Source: Pseudomonas sp. PD9R (GTDB taxonomy: Bacteria > Pseudomonadota > Gammaproteobacteria > Pseudomonadales > Pseudomonadaceae). From it: a DNA stretch of 64,000 bases. This document shows positions 54,422 to 62,764 of this stretch, piece after piece. The notes beneath the pieces are model-generated. The model did no database searches. It saw only the letters and a list, made by a program, of their open reading frames with translations, and was not told the origin of the DNA. The position numbers were made by a program, and so were the translations under genes. Every line of letters starts with the position of its first letter. Within the stretch, counting starts at the first letter, position 1. Where the stretch lies: assembly GCF_019200975.1 (NCBI RefSeq), contig NZ_JAHTMR010000003.1, forward strand, positions 341,639-405,638, given 5' to 3'.

Positions 54422-55882
54422 ATGAACAGCACATCGGTTGGCAAGGACAATTGTCAGGAAAAGGGTCATCACCTCCAGCGTGAACTTAACTTTTCCTCCA
54501 CATTTTCCCTGGCCTTTGCCTTCATATCGCCCATTGTGGCGCTTTACTCCATCTTCGGAATCGGCATTTTAACGGTTGGTCCTGCCTTCTGGTGGGGGTT
54601 GGTGGTGGCCATGGCAGGGCAACTGTTAGTGGCGTTGGTCTTCGCCATGCTGGTATCGCGATTTCCGTATGAGGGCAGTATTTATCAGTGGTCCAAGTAC
54701 CTGCTCGGCAGCCGCTTTGGCTGGTTTGCGGGCTGGACGTATATCTGCACGCTGCCGATCACCATTGCAACGGTAGCCTTTGGCGGCGCGGGATTCGTGG
54801 CGCAGCTGTTCGGCATCGATGCGACCGACAAGATGATCAGTGTGCCGATTGCCCTGTTTCTCATCGCATTCGCCACGTGGGGTAATACCCAAGGGCGAAA
54901 GATTTTTTCGACCATCGTCTGGCTGTGCATTGGTGCCGAAGTGATCGGTTCAGTCGGCATCGGCGTGCTGTTGCTGGTGGAGTTCAAAGTTAACGCGCTG
55001 TCCATCCTGATTCCCAACGCTCAGGTGTTTGCCTGGCCGGAACCCGGTATCTCCGGCTTTTTCTCGTCGAAAGTAGCGCTCGCCATCGCCTACTGCGGTT
55101 GGGCATTCGTGGGCTTTGAAAGCGCCGGTGCCGTTGCTGAGGAAGTCAAAGATCCTGAACGAGCGGTACCCAAGGCGATGCTGTTTTGCCTGCTGTCGGT
55201 TGGCGCGGTGGTGGCATTCTCGGCGTTTTCGCTGATTTTGGCTTTGCCCACGTTGGAATTCCCTGCGGGAAGCGACCCTGTCACGGTGACGCTGATCACT
55301 CATTTAGGGCAGATTGCTTACAAAGGCATGCTGGTGCTGTTCATCATCGGGTTTCTAGCGTGCATGCTTGGCATTCAGGCTTCGGTATCGCGGGTCATCT
55401 GGGCGTTCGCTCGGGACAGAACCATTCCTTGCTCGGATTTCCTGCGACAGTTGAGTGGGGACGACAAATTGCCTACGCGCGCTTTTCTGTTAACGGGCGG
55501 GTTATCGGCACTGTTATTCATGTTGTCTTTTACCAATATTTATCCGCTGTTATTGGCGTTCAGTATTGCCGGATTCTATCTCGCCTTTGCATTTCCGCTG
55601 GTGGGTGCTTGTATAAGTGTATTGAAAGGCGACTGGCGAGAGGGGCCGTTCTCTCTTGGTATCTTGAGTATTCCCACCATCTTCGCGGCAACCGGTTGGA
55701 CTCTATTTGAAGCGGTCAATATTTCGTGGCCTCGTTATCCGGAACTTTCGTGGTACGAAAACTGGGCGGTGCCGATCATGATTGTTTTCCTGGCGATGGC
55801 AGGTTGGGTTATTTATTCGAAATGGGCCGCACCTTCTTGTACGCACTCTACGTTACACGCTGCCGTCGCGGATAACGAATAA
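54422..55882 (+). CDS. APC family amino-acid permease
   Basis: 486 residues with about 12 helices. The first helices contain FSLAFAFISPIVALYSIFGIG, typical of APC-superfamily amino-acid/polyamine/amine carriers. The ATG at 54422 is preferred (GGGAG seven bases upstream); an ATG six bases earlier is too close to that site. It presumably imports the compound processed by the downstream hydrolases, or senses it with the LuxR regulator. Followed by the prenyl synthase gene after 16 bp. Confidence 0.88.
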   Translation: MNSTSVGKDNCQEKGHHLQRELNFSSTFSLAFAFISPIVALYSIFGIGILTVGPAFWWGLVVAMAGQLLVALVFAMLVSRFPYEGSIYQWSKYLLGSRFGWFAGWTYICTLPITIATVAFGGAGFVAQLFGIDATDKMISVPIALFLIAFATWGNTQGRKIFSTIVWLCIGAEVIGSVGIGVLLLVEFKVNALSILIPNAQVFAWPEPGISGFFSSKVALAIAYCGWAFVGFESAGAVAEEVKDPERAVPKAMLFCLLSVGAVVAFSAFSLILALPTLEFPAGSDPVTVTLITHLGQIAYKGMLVLFIIGFLACMLGIQASVSRVIWAFARDRTIPCSDFLRQLSGDDKLPTRAFLLTGGLSALLFMLSFTNIYPLLLAFSIAGFYLAFAFPLVGACISVLKGDWREGPFSLGILSIPTIFAATGWTLFEAVNISWPRYPELSWYENWAVPIMIVFLAMAGWVIYSKWAAPSCTHSTLHAAVADNE

Positions 55883-55898
55883 ATCTGGTGAGCCGGTG

Positions 55899-56801
55899 AT
55901 GCGTATACATAAAAACATGGACAGCGAAAGATTTCTGATACTTCGCGCTCGACTGGATAATGGATTACGGAAACTACTGACATACTCAAGTCCCTCACTG
56001 GAGAACCTGTATAACGCCATGGCTTACGGCGTATTTGAACCGGGTAAATGTTTGCGGCCAATACTCGCTTACAGTGCGTGTGAAGCCATGGGAGGGCAGC
56101 TTGACGCTGCGGACGGTGTCGCTTGCGCGGTGGAGCTGATGCACGCCTATTCCTTGATACACGACGATCTACCGGCACTGGACGACGCGCTCGTTCGTCG
56201 AGGGAAGCCGGCGTTGCATGTGGCCTACGGTGAGAGCACGGCCTTGATCGCGGGGGATGCCTTGCAGGCACTGGCGTTCGAATCGTTGGCGCAACCATCA
56301 GCGTTGAGCGCCGGGATTCGGCTGCAAATGGTGGCGGTCATGGCCAGGGCGGCTGGCCCTTCTGGTCTTGCAGGCGGCCAGTTTCTCGATATGGCGTTGG
56401 CCGGTGCCCGACCCTCGCTGGAGCAAGTCGCCGAAATGCAGCGTTTGAAAACCGGCGCATTGATCGAGGCTAGCGTCGTGCTGGGCGCAATGGCGAGTGG
56501 CGCAGCTTTGGAAACGAATCGCTTCGTGGCCTTGAGAAAATACGCCGAACAGATCGGTAGAGCCTTTCAAGTGTGCGACGACATTCTGGATGTCGTCGGC
56601 GATCGGGTTGCCCTGGGGAAAGCCGTTCGCGCGGACCAGCACGCTAACAAGTCAACCGCTGTTTCTTCATTGGGATTGGAAGGGGCACGGCATCATGCCT
56701 GGCAACTTCTACTGGGGGCGTTAACGGCGCTGGACGCATTTGGCCCGGAAGCCGATGCACTTCGACAACTTGCATATGTTGTTGTGGAACGAGACCTCTA
56801 G
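55899..56801 (+). CDS. IspA-like prenyl diphosphate synthase
   Basis: 300 residues. First aspartate-rich motif DDLPALDD (89-96), second DDILD (227-231), GGQFLD (159-164), substrate-binding Lys in the GKAVRADQHANKST region and Arg in VRRGKP are all present, and HAYSLIHDDLPALDD closely follows bacterial farnesyl diphosphate synthases. It should condense IPP with DMAPP or GPP to a C10-C15 (or longer) prenyl diphosphate. Chain length is not readable with confidence. One conserved Asp of the DDD-x-LRRG stretch is Ala97. It is coupled 16 bp behind an amino-acid permease, an unusual partner; the housekeeping ispA in Pseudomonas lies with dxs. Confidence 0.87.
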   Translation: MRIHKNMDSERFLILRARLDNGLRKLLTYSSPSLENLYNAMAYGVFEPGKCLRPILAYSACEAMGGQLDAADGVACAVELMHAYSLIHDDLPALDDALVRRGKPALHVAYGESTALIAGDALQALAFESLAQPSALSAGIRLQMVAVMARAAGPSGLAGGQFLDMALAGARPSLEQVAEMQRLKTGALIEASVVLGAMASGAALETNRFVALRKYAEQIGRAFQVCDDILDVVGDRVALGKAVRADQHANKSTAVSSLGLEGARHHAWQLLLGALTALDAFGPEADALRQLAYVVVERDL

Positions 56802-56842
56802 CGATACGAACTTTCGTTCCGCTGTTAATTTAATAACGATAG

Positions 56843-56866
56843 CAATAGTGCAGATTTGCAGTATTT
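56843..56866. promoter_or_regulatory. 24-bp dyad operator, copy C (upstream of M24 gene)
   Basis: AATAGTGCAGATTTGCAGTA core; near-perfect dyad AATA.TGCA.AT.TGCA.TATT; lies 100 bp ahead of the M24 hydrolase start. Confidence 0.75.
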
Positions 56867-56966
56867 GAATTCTCCTGTCATGGGTTGAATATAACGACTA
56901 CGACGCTCGAACGCTGATCAGTTTTCGGCGCACATATGTATAAAAACAAAGAATGAGGTAATCGTA

Positions 56967-58184
56967 ATGACAATCGAAAGAATGAATTACCCTGACGGTT
57001 ATTTTCCAGTGGATGAATATGAGGGGCGCTGGAAAAAAGTGGAAGATGAAATGCGCCGGCAGAGTTATGAACTTGCCATTGTCTGGGGCAAGACAGCCGG
57101 CCATTATGAGCGGGCCATGGAAACACTTTGGTTGACCAACTTCTGGTCGGAACACTCTGGCCAGGAACCGGATTCTCCAATCTGGAACGCACGAGGTTTC
57201 TGCTGTGTGATATTGGAGCCTGGAAAGAAACCTGAACTGCATGCCGACGTGGCGACCGTGCGCCGTCGGATGGTGCGCTGCGGCGATTATTTCTTCAGTG
57301 ACGACCCGATCAGCAGCGTCGCCAAGGCTCTGAACGCGCGCAAGCCGCATCGCAGCGTTGTGTTCGTCGGGTCCGACAATCTGCCAATGAAGTACGCCAG
57401 GCAGCTCGCGGAACAGACGCCCGATATCCAGTACGAGTATGACGATAACCTGATCCGCCGCTGCCGCCGGATCAAGAGCCCACGAGAACTGGACATGTTT
57501 CGCGAAGCGGGGCAGATGGTCTCCAGCGCCTTGTACCGCGTGTGTGACAGCCTTTATGCGGGCAAGACTGCGGCAGAGGCGGCGGCAGAGGGCGCTTATG
57601 AACTTACGCGTCGTGGGGGAGGCTGGCTGCGGATTCCAGTGAACTTCGGCAACGACGAGGACAGTCAATTCTTCGAGCGTGACCCCATGTACGGGTATTC
57701 CATGGGCGCGCCGAGCAAGGGCGATATGGTCAGGACCTGGATCTATGGGCCCACGCATCAGGGGTACTGGCTCGATCCAGGACGCTCATTGGTTTGCGGC
57801 GGCAAGCCCACACCGGAGCAGCGCTCGCTGCTGGTCGACTCTTACGCCATCACGGAGGCGGTGATGAACTCCGTGAAACACGGTGTCCGGGTACTCGACG
57901 TGGTGGGCGAGGCCGAGCGTGTGCAGGCACGCGTGGCCGAAGAAGAGGATCTGGCCGCCAAGCAATGGCCTTACTTTGGCCACGGCAACGGCTCCATGTG
58001 GGAACACCCGATCATCAACCGGGACTCGGTCACGGCAGACGATATTTTCGAAGAAGGGATGGTCGCCTCCGGGGAGTCCTTCATGACACGAAAAGGTGTC
58101 GGCAGCGTTGGGTGGGAGCAGAACTTCATCGTCACCCGGACCGGAATCGAGTTGCTGACGACGACCCCCGTTTTCTGGTTCTGA
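56967..58184 (+). CDS. Creatinase/M24-fold hydrolase missing one metal ligand
   Basis: 405 residues: an N-terminal creatinase-like domain (1-165) and a C-terminal pita-bread domain. Of the five aminopeptidase P metal ligands, Asp270 (GYWLDPGRS), His339 (FGHGNG), Glu370 (VASGES) and Glu384 (GWEQNF) are present, but the first Asp is Trp258 (GDMVRTWIYG). That resembles creatinase-type relatives that lost the binuclear site. It probably cleaves a C-N bond in a small amide or guanidino-type compound rather than acting as a peptidase (inference). GAGG precedes the ATG. First gene of the third unit of the cluster. Confidence 0.82.
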   Translation: MTIERMNYPDGYFPVDEYEGRWKKVEDEMRRQSYELAIVWGKTAGHYERAMETLWLTNFWSEHSGQEPDSPIWNARGFCCVILEPGKKPELHADVATVRRRMVRCGDYFFSDDPISSVAKALNARKPHRSVVFVGSDNLPMKYARQLAEQTPDIQYEYDDNLIRRCRRIKSPRELDMFREAGQMVSSALYRVCDSLYAGKTAAEAAAEGAYELTRRGGGWLRIPVNFGNDEDSQFFERDPMYGYSMGAPSKGDMVRTWIYGPTHQGYWLDPGRSLVCGGKPTPEQRSLLVDSYAITEAVMNSVKHGVRVLDVVGEAERVQARVAEEEDLAAKQWPYFGHGNGSMWEHPIINRDSVTADDIFEEGMVASGESFMTRKGVGSVGWEQNFIVTRTGIELLTTTPVFWF

Positions 58185-58263
58185 TCGACAGTCGCATTGT
58201 TTGACGTTTCAGGGCACCGCTCCCATCGACCCAGGTGCGATGCCCTTTTTTATGGAGGCTTCC

Positions 58264-59091
58264 ATGAACATTTTGCTGGCACAACTGCCCATCGCGGACG
58301 CACAGGTCGATATCAACCTGAGCAACATGCTGTCAATGATCCGCAATGCTCCGATCGATACGGATTTAATCGTGTTTCCGGAGACGACGCTCTCAGGTTT
58401 TCCCACCAAGGATGAGATTGGCACCGTTGGGCTGACGACCCGTGACAAGCCCATCCGGCTGATTCGGGAGGCGGCACGCAATAGCAATACCGCCATCGCT
58501 TTTGGTTTTTGCGAGGTGGCTGACGGGCGGGCGTATAACAGCGCGATGTTGGTCGATGGATCGGGGCGCATCGCCCTCAAATACCGCAAGACTCATCTCT
58601 GGCCCGATACGGATTGGGGCGTTTTCGATGCCGGCTCGCAGTACGCGGTGTGTGAAATTGCCTCGTTACGCGTAGGCGTGCTCATCTGCTATGACATCGA
58701 GTTTCCGGAGACCGCCCGCTCGTTGGCCCTATTGGACGCCGACCTCATCCTCGTGCTGGATGGCAACATGGAGCCCTACGGCCCCGTACACCGACGCGCC
58801 GTGATCAGCCGCGCCATGGAAAACCAATGCTTTGCCGTTTTGGTGAACCGCGTTGGTGAAGGCAAGGGCTTGTCGTTTCCTGGCGAGAGTGTCGCGGTCG
58901 ATCCGTTCGGAAATGTGTTGGTCGAATCCATTGATGGACATCCTGTCCGTGCCACGCTGGAACGCGGGCGGATTGAAGAAAGCCGAAAAAATTATCGCTA
59001 TTTGCGCGACCGCCGTGCCACGCCACTGGGCGTCGAACGGGCCACTAGCGAAGACGGCGTCGTCAACGCCGTCAGCGTCATTCCTGGGTAA
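58264..59091 (+). CDS. Nitrilase-superfamily carbon-nitrogen hydrolase
   Basis: 275 residues from the ATG at 58264 (GGAGG five bases upstream); an earlier start at 58201 would add 21 residues. The Glu40-Lys109-Cys142 triad is complete (FPET; KYRKTHL; ICYDIEFPE). Groups with amidases/omega-amidases that release ammonia from small amides or carbamoyl compounds. It lies 79 bp downstream of the M24-like gene and may act on its product or substrate. Confidence 0.88.
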   Translation: MNILLAQLPIADAQVDINLSNMLSMIRNAPIDTDLIVFPETTLSGFPTKDEIGTVGLTTRDKPIRLIREAARNSNTAIAFGFCEVADGRAYNSAMLVDGSGRIALKYRKTHLWPDTDWGVFDAGSQYAVCEIASLRVGVLICYDIEFPETARSLALLDADLILVLDGNMEPYGPVHRRAVISRAMENQCFAVLVNRVGEGKGLSFPGESVAVDPFGNVLVESIDGHPVRATLERGRIEESRKNYRYLRDRRATPLGVERATSEDGVVNAVSVIPG

Positions 59092-59505
59092 AACAGACAT
59101 TCGCGTGTGATTGCTTCTGGCCGTTCTCAATGGAATGGCAGGCCGCTACGCACGCAGCTCAGATAAAGCCTGGTTGGTGTGTCAATTATGTGGTGACGCC
59201 GTGATGCTGATTGGGAGGAGTGGCGAGACTTACGAATGGAAGCGGATCAGGCTTATTTACGTGCGGTGGCTGGGGTGGACTACCACTGAGTTGCTCGTCC
59301 GAAAATACCTTCTAAACATCGTCGGTACGCTAGCCTCGGTGCTCACCTTGGGTAAAGCGCTTTATGGACGATCCTTGCGATGAAATCCACAGAAATCATA
59401 GCAAGTGATCGCAAAGGCGTTTTTACACACCCCAGACCGATTGCTGCCCTCATCAACAGGCAGCTACCGGCACTCAACCACCACCATCCAGCACTCGGAG
59501 ACCGA
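59092..59505. other. Gap between nitrilase and MFS genes
   Basis: 414 bases with no gene I can support; contains the common Pseudomonas intergenic phrase ATTGCTTCTGGCCGTTCTC near 59112. Confidence 0.5.
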
Positions 59506-60831
59506 TCAGCTCTCCTGACCCGCTGCCTGCAAATGCGTGCGATGCGTACGCCTGAACAGCAACAACATGATCACCCCACCCATCGCCACGATGGCCGCCG
59601 CCACACGCAGTGCCATCCCCAAGTCACCGGTTGCCGTGGTGATGTACCCCAGCAGCGAAGGGCCGATGGCGCCGCCCAGTGCGCCAATGCTGCTGACAAT
59701 GGCGATGCCGGCAGCCGCCGCGCCACGGGACAGGACCTCTGGCGGGATTGACCAGAACACTGACAGGCTGGCGAAATGCCCGGCCGAGGCGATGCTCAGC
59801 AACAGGATCGAGAACAGCGGATTGCCTTCGGCAGTGCGCAGCAGGGCCAGGCTCAGGGCAGCGGCGAACAGTGGCAGCGCGTAGTGCCAGCGACGCTCGC
59901 CGGAGCGGTCGGAATGGCGGCCGACCCAGAGCATGGCGGCAATCCCCACCAGTGCCGGTATCGCAGCCAGGAAGCCGACGTGCATGACGTCAGTGATGCC
60001 GCTGTTGTGGATGATCGTCGGTGAGAAGAACGCGATGGTGTTGGCCAGCACATAGCTGCACAGCGAGATCAACCCCAGCACCAGCAGCTTGGGTTCCTGC
60101 AAGGCCAGGCGCAGCGAGCTGTGATGAGCGGATGGCGCATGCGCTTGCTGTTCAAGCTGCAAGTCCTGCTCGACCTGTTGTTTTTGTTGGTCGCTGAGCC
60201 ATTTCGCATTCGCCGGGCGATCATCCAGCCAGATGAACGCAACCACCCCCAGGATCATCGCCGGCAAGCCTTCAAGCAGAAACATCCACTGCCAGCCCTT
60301 GAGCCCCATGTACCCGGAAAAGAAGCTCATGATCCAGCCGGACAACGGCGAACCGATAAGCCCGGCGATGGGCACACCGACGAAAAACAGCGAGGTGATT
60401 CGCCCGCGTCGGCTGGCCGGATACCAGTAGGAAAGGTACAGAATGATCCCCGGGAAAAACCCGGCTTCTGCCACGCCCAACAGCACGCGCAAGGTATAGA
60501 ACTGCCACGGTGTCTGCACGAACATGGTCAGCGTCGATACGAGCCCCCATAGCAGCATGATCCTGAGCAGCGTCTTGCGCGCACCAATGCGGGCCAGCAG
60601 CAGATTGCTCGGGACTTCGAACAGCAGGAAGCCGACGAAAAACAGACCGGCGCCCAGCCCGAATACCGCCGCGCTGAAACCCAGGTCATTGCTGAACTGC
60701 AGCTTGGCGATGCCAATGTTGACCCGGTCGATGTAGTTGACGATGTAGCACAGCAACAGCAGCGGCATGATCCGCCAGGTGATGCGTCGATAAACCGCCG
60801 GGTCATTGCCCGGGGACGAGGAAGATTGCAT
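59506..60831 (-). CDS. MFS transporter, anion:cation symporter (ACS) type
   Basis: 441 residues with 12 helices. YIDRVNIGIAKLQFSNDLGFSAAVFGLGAGLFFVGF is the ACS signature shared with the carrier at 21416. It is divergent from the acyl-CoA catabolic operon and shares its 205-bp control region, so it probably imports the organic acid that the operon degrades. Confidence 0.88.
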   Translation of the reverse strand: MQSSSSPGNDPAVYRRITWRIMPLLLLCYIVNYIDRVNIGIAKLQFSNDLGFSAAVFGLGAGLFFVGFLLFEVPSNLLLARIGARKTLLRIMLLWGLVSTLTMFVQTPWQFYTLRVLLGVAEAGFFPGIILYLSYWYPASRRGRITSLFFVGVPIAGLIGSPLSGWIMSFFSGYMGLKGWQWMFLLEGLPAMILGVVAFIWLDDRPANAKWLSDQQKQQVEQDLQLEQQAHAPSAHHSSLRLALQEPKLLVLGLISLCSYVLANTIAFFSPTIIHNSGITDVMHVGFLAAIPALVGIAAMLWVGRHSDRSGERRWHYALPLFAAALSLALLRTAEGNPLFSILLLSIASAGHFASLSVFWSIPPEVLSRGAAAAGIAIVSSIGALGGAIGPSLLGYITTATGDLGMALRVAAAIVAMGGVIMLLLFRRTHRTHLQAAGQES

Positions 60832-60970
60832 GGGAACTCCTGTCTTGTTTTTGTTAGGTGAAGCCGATGCCGTGCAGTTGTCTGAAATCCCTGCTGAGTC
60901 CTTCGGTCATGCAGCTTGCGAGTCAATGCGCTTATACGGTTGCCTGCGATTTGCCGGCTCGCCATATGAT

Positions 60971-61004
60971 TGACAAGGTCAACTATGTAGTTGATATTGT
61001 CAAC
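60971..61004. promoter_or_regulatory. Double-palindrome operator in divergent promoter region
   Basis: Two 13-bp palindromic sites (60971-60983 and 60992-61004; TTGA-N5-TCAA type) are 21 bp apart centre to centre, and together form one 34-bp inverted repeat matching at 14 of 16 paired positions. The regulator is not in the window. Confidence 0.65.
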
Positions 61005-61035
61005 GTAAATAAAAACTCAAGACGAGGCGTGACCT

Positions 61036-62001
61036 ATGTCGCTGAAGACCCCTTTGACCCGCCTGCTAGGCATCCAGTATCCAATCATACAAGCGGGTAT
61101 GAGCTGGGCCTCAAGTTGTGCCGCATTGCCTGCGGCCGTCTCCAACGCCGGTGGCCTGGGCGTGATTGCCGCAGGCCCCATGCGCCTGGAAGACCTGGCG
61201 CAAACCCTCACCGAAATCAGGACACTCACCGACAAACCCTACGCCGTCAACATCCCGCTGTACCGCAAGGGCGCCGCAGAAATTCTCGACCTGCTGGAGC
61301 GTGAACGGGTGCCGGTGATCATCGCCAGCCAGGGCTCGCCCAGGCCGCATCTACAGCGCTTTCACGCCTATGGCGCGACCTGGATGCACGTTGTGGCGTT
61401 CGTTGAACATGCGCAAAAGGCCGCGGCGGCCGGTGTCGATGCGTTGGTGGTGGTCGGCTGCGAGGCCGGTGGCCACCCGCCGGCCAATGAGGTGAGCACG
61501 CTGGTGAACGTCAGGAGTGTGCTGCAGCAGGTCAATTGCCCGGTGGTCGCGGGTGGGGGAGTGGCCGACGGTTATGGCATCGCAGCCCTGCTGGCGCTCG
61601 GCGCGGACGCGGTGCAACTGGGTACGCGCTTCATCCTCAGCGACGAAGCGCGCCTGCACCCGCAATACAAACGCATGGTGCTGAACGCTGGCATCGACGA
61701 CACCCTGCTGGTGGGGCGCGGCAAACTGCCGGTGCGCAGCGTTCGCAACGGCTTCACGGACCGAGTACTGGCCGCCGAACAGAATGGCCAGCACATCAGC
61801 AACCCGGCGGCCTACGAGGCGCTGCTGGCCTCGGCCACTCTCAAGCAAGCCAGCCTTGACGGCGACACCGCCAACGGCAAAGTCGAGGCCGGCCAATGCG
61901 CCGGCCTGATCAATCAGATACAACCCGCCGCCAGCATCATGGAGAAACTGGTGCACGAGACCGAACAAGCATTGAAACGTCTGCGCGACATGCAGTCTTG
62001 A
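61036..62001 (+). CDS. Nitronate monooxygenase / FabK-like flavin oxidoreductase
   Basis: 321 residues, an FMN TIM-barrel of the NMO/enoyl-reductase II group. Opening YPIIQAGMSWASS, then GVIAAG, NIPLYR and GCEAGGHPP and VVAGGGVADG are family motifs. Its co-directional neighbours (enoyl-CoA hydratase and CoA-transferase) point to reduction or oxidation of an unsaturated acyl-CoA rather than nitroalkane use, but the substrate cannot be fixed. GAGG precedes the ATG. Confidence 0.85.
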   Translation: MSLKTPLTRLLGIQYPIIQAGMSWASSCAALPAAVSNAGGLGVIAAGPMRLEDLAQTLTEIRTLTDKPYAVNIPLYRKGAAEILDLLERERVPVIIASQGSPRPHLQRFHAYGATWMHVVAFVEHAQKAAAAGVDALVVVGCEAGGHPPANEVSTLVNVRSVLQQVNCPVVAGGGVADGYGIAALLALGADAVQLGTRFILSDEARLHPQYKRMVLNAGIDDTLLVGRGKLPVRSVRNGFTDRVLAAEQNGQHISNPAAYEALLASATLKQASLDGDTANGKVEAGQCAGLINQIQPAASIMEKLVHETEQALKRLRDMQS

Positions 62002-62014
62002 TTGGAGAATAACA

Positions 62015-62764
62015 ATGACAAATGAAACCCTGATTCTGAGCAAGTTCGATGCTGGCGTACTGGTGTTGACGCTCAATCGTCCCGACAAACTCAATGCGCT
62101 GAATTTCGCCCTGACCCAGGCCTTGGTCGATGCGTTGAAAGCCGCCGACGCGGACGATTCTGTCCGGGCAATCATCCTGACCGGTGCCGGTCGCGGCTTC
62201 TGCGCCGGGGCCGATACCCGCGAGTTCGCCATTCTCACCCCGGACAACCAGGCGCTGGTCGAACAGCGCGCCACGTTGACCACTGAGTTGCAAGGCCTGG
62301 GCAAATGCCTGAGCAAACCGCTGATTGCCGCAGTAAACGGCTACGCCATGGGTGGTGGCAGCGGCCTGGTGCTGTCTTGCGATCTGGCGCTGGCGACGCC
62401 GGATGCGCGATTTGGCTACCCGGAAGTCAAGCATGGCATCGTCGCCGCGATTGTCATGGCCGGCCTGGTGGAGCACGTCGGGCGCAAGGCGGCCTTCGAA
62501 CTGGTGGCGTGCGGTCGCACCGTGGGCGCCGATGAAGCCTTGGCCCTCGGCCTGATCAACCGCGTGGTGCCTGCCGAACAGTTGCTGGATCAAGCCCGCG
62601 AGCTCGCCGCGACGTTGGCCAGCTATCCCGTTGAAGCTATGCGCGCCACCAAACAGATTTTCCATGAAGTGGCCCAGTTGCCCTTCAACGAAGGGCTGCA
62701 GCGCGGCAGGGCGCTCAATGCGCGGATGCGCGCATTCCGCCACGGTCAGGAGACGCCGGCATGA
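62015..62764 (+). CDS. Enoyl-CoA hydratase/isomerase family protein
   Basis: 249 residues of the crotonase fold. The oxyanion-hole motifs are AGRGFCAGADTREF and NGYAMGGGSGLVLSCD; the second has the canonical Gly-Gly. The catalytic Glu pair is not fully evident. It hydrates or isomerises an acyl-CoA. GGAG lies seven bases ahead of the ATG; its stop overlaps the CoA-transferase start (ATGA). Confidence 0.88.
   Translation: MTNETLILSKFDAGVLVLTLNRPDKLNALNFALTQALVDALKAADADDSVRAIILTGAGRGFCAGADTREFAILTPDNQALVEQRATLTTELQGLGKCLSKPLIAAVNGYAMGGGSGLVLSCDLALATPDARFGYPEVKHGIVAAIVMAGLVEHVGRKAAFELVACGRTVGADEALALGLINRVVPAEQLLDQARELAATLASYPVEAMRATKQIFHEVAQLPFNEGLQRGRALNARMRAFRHGQETPA

Noticed and set aside
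55782..55898. Extending the prenyl synthase start into the permease gene
   Set aside because: The extension overlaps permease coding and is not part of the synthase family N-terminus; the ATG at 55899 fits.
59111..59383. A 90-codon plus-strand frame after the nitrilase gene
   Set aside because: No ribosome-binding site or family pattern; it lies in a stretch starting with a common Pseudomonas intergenic phrase.
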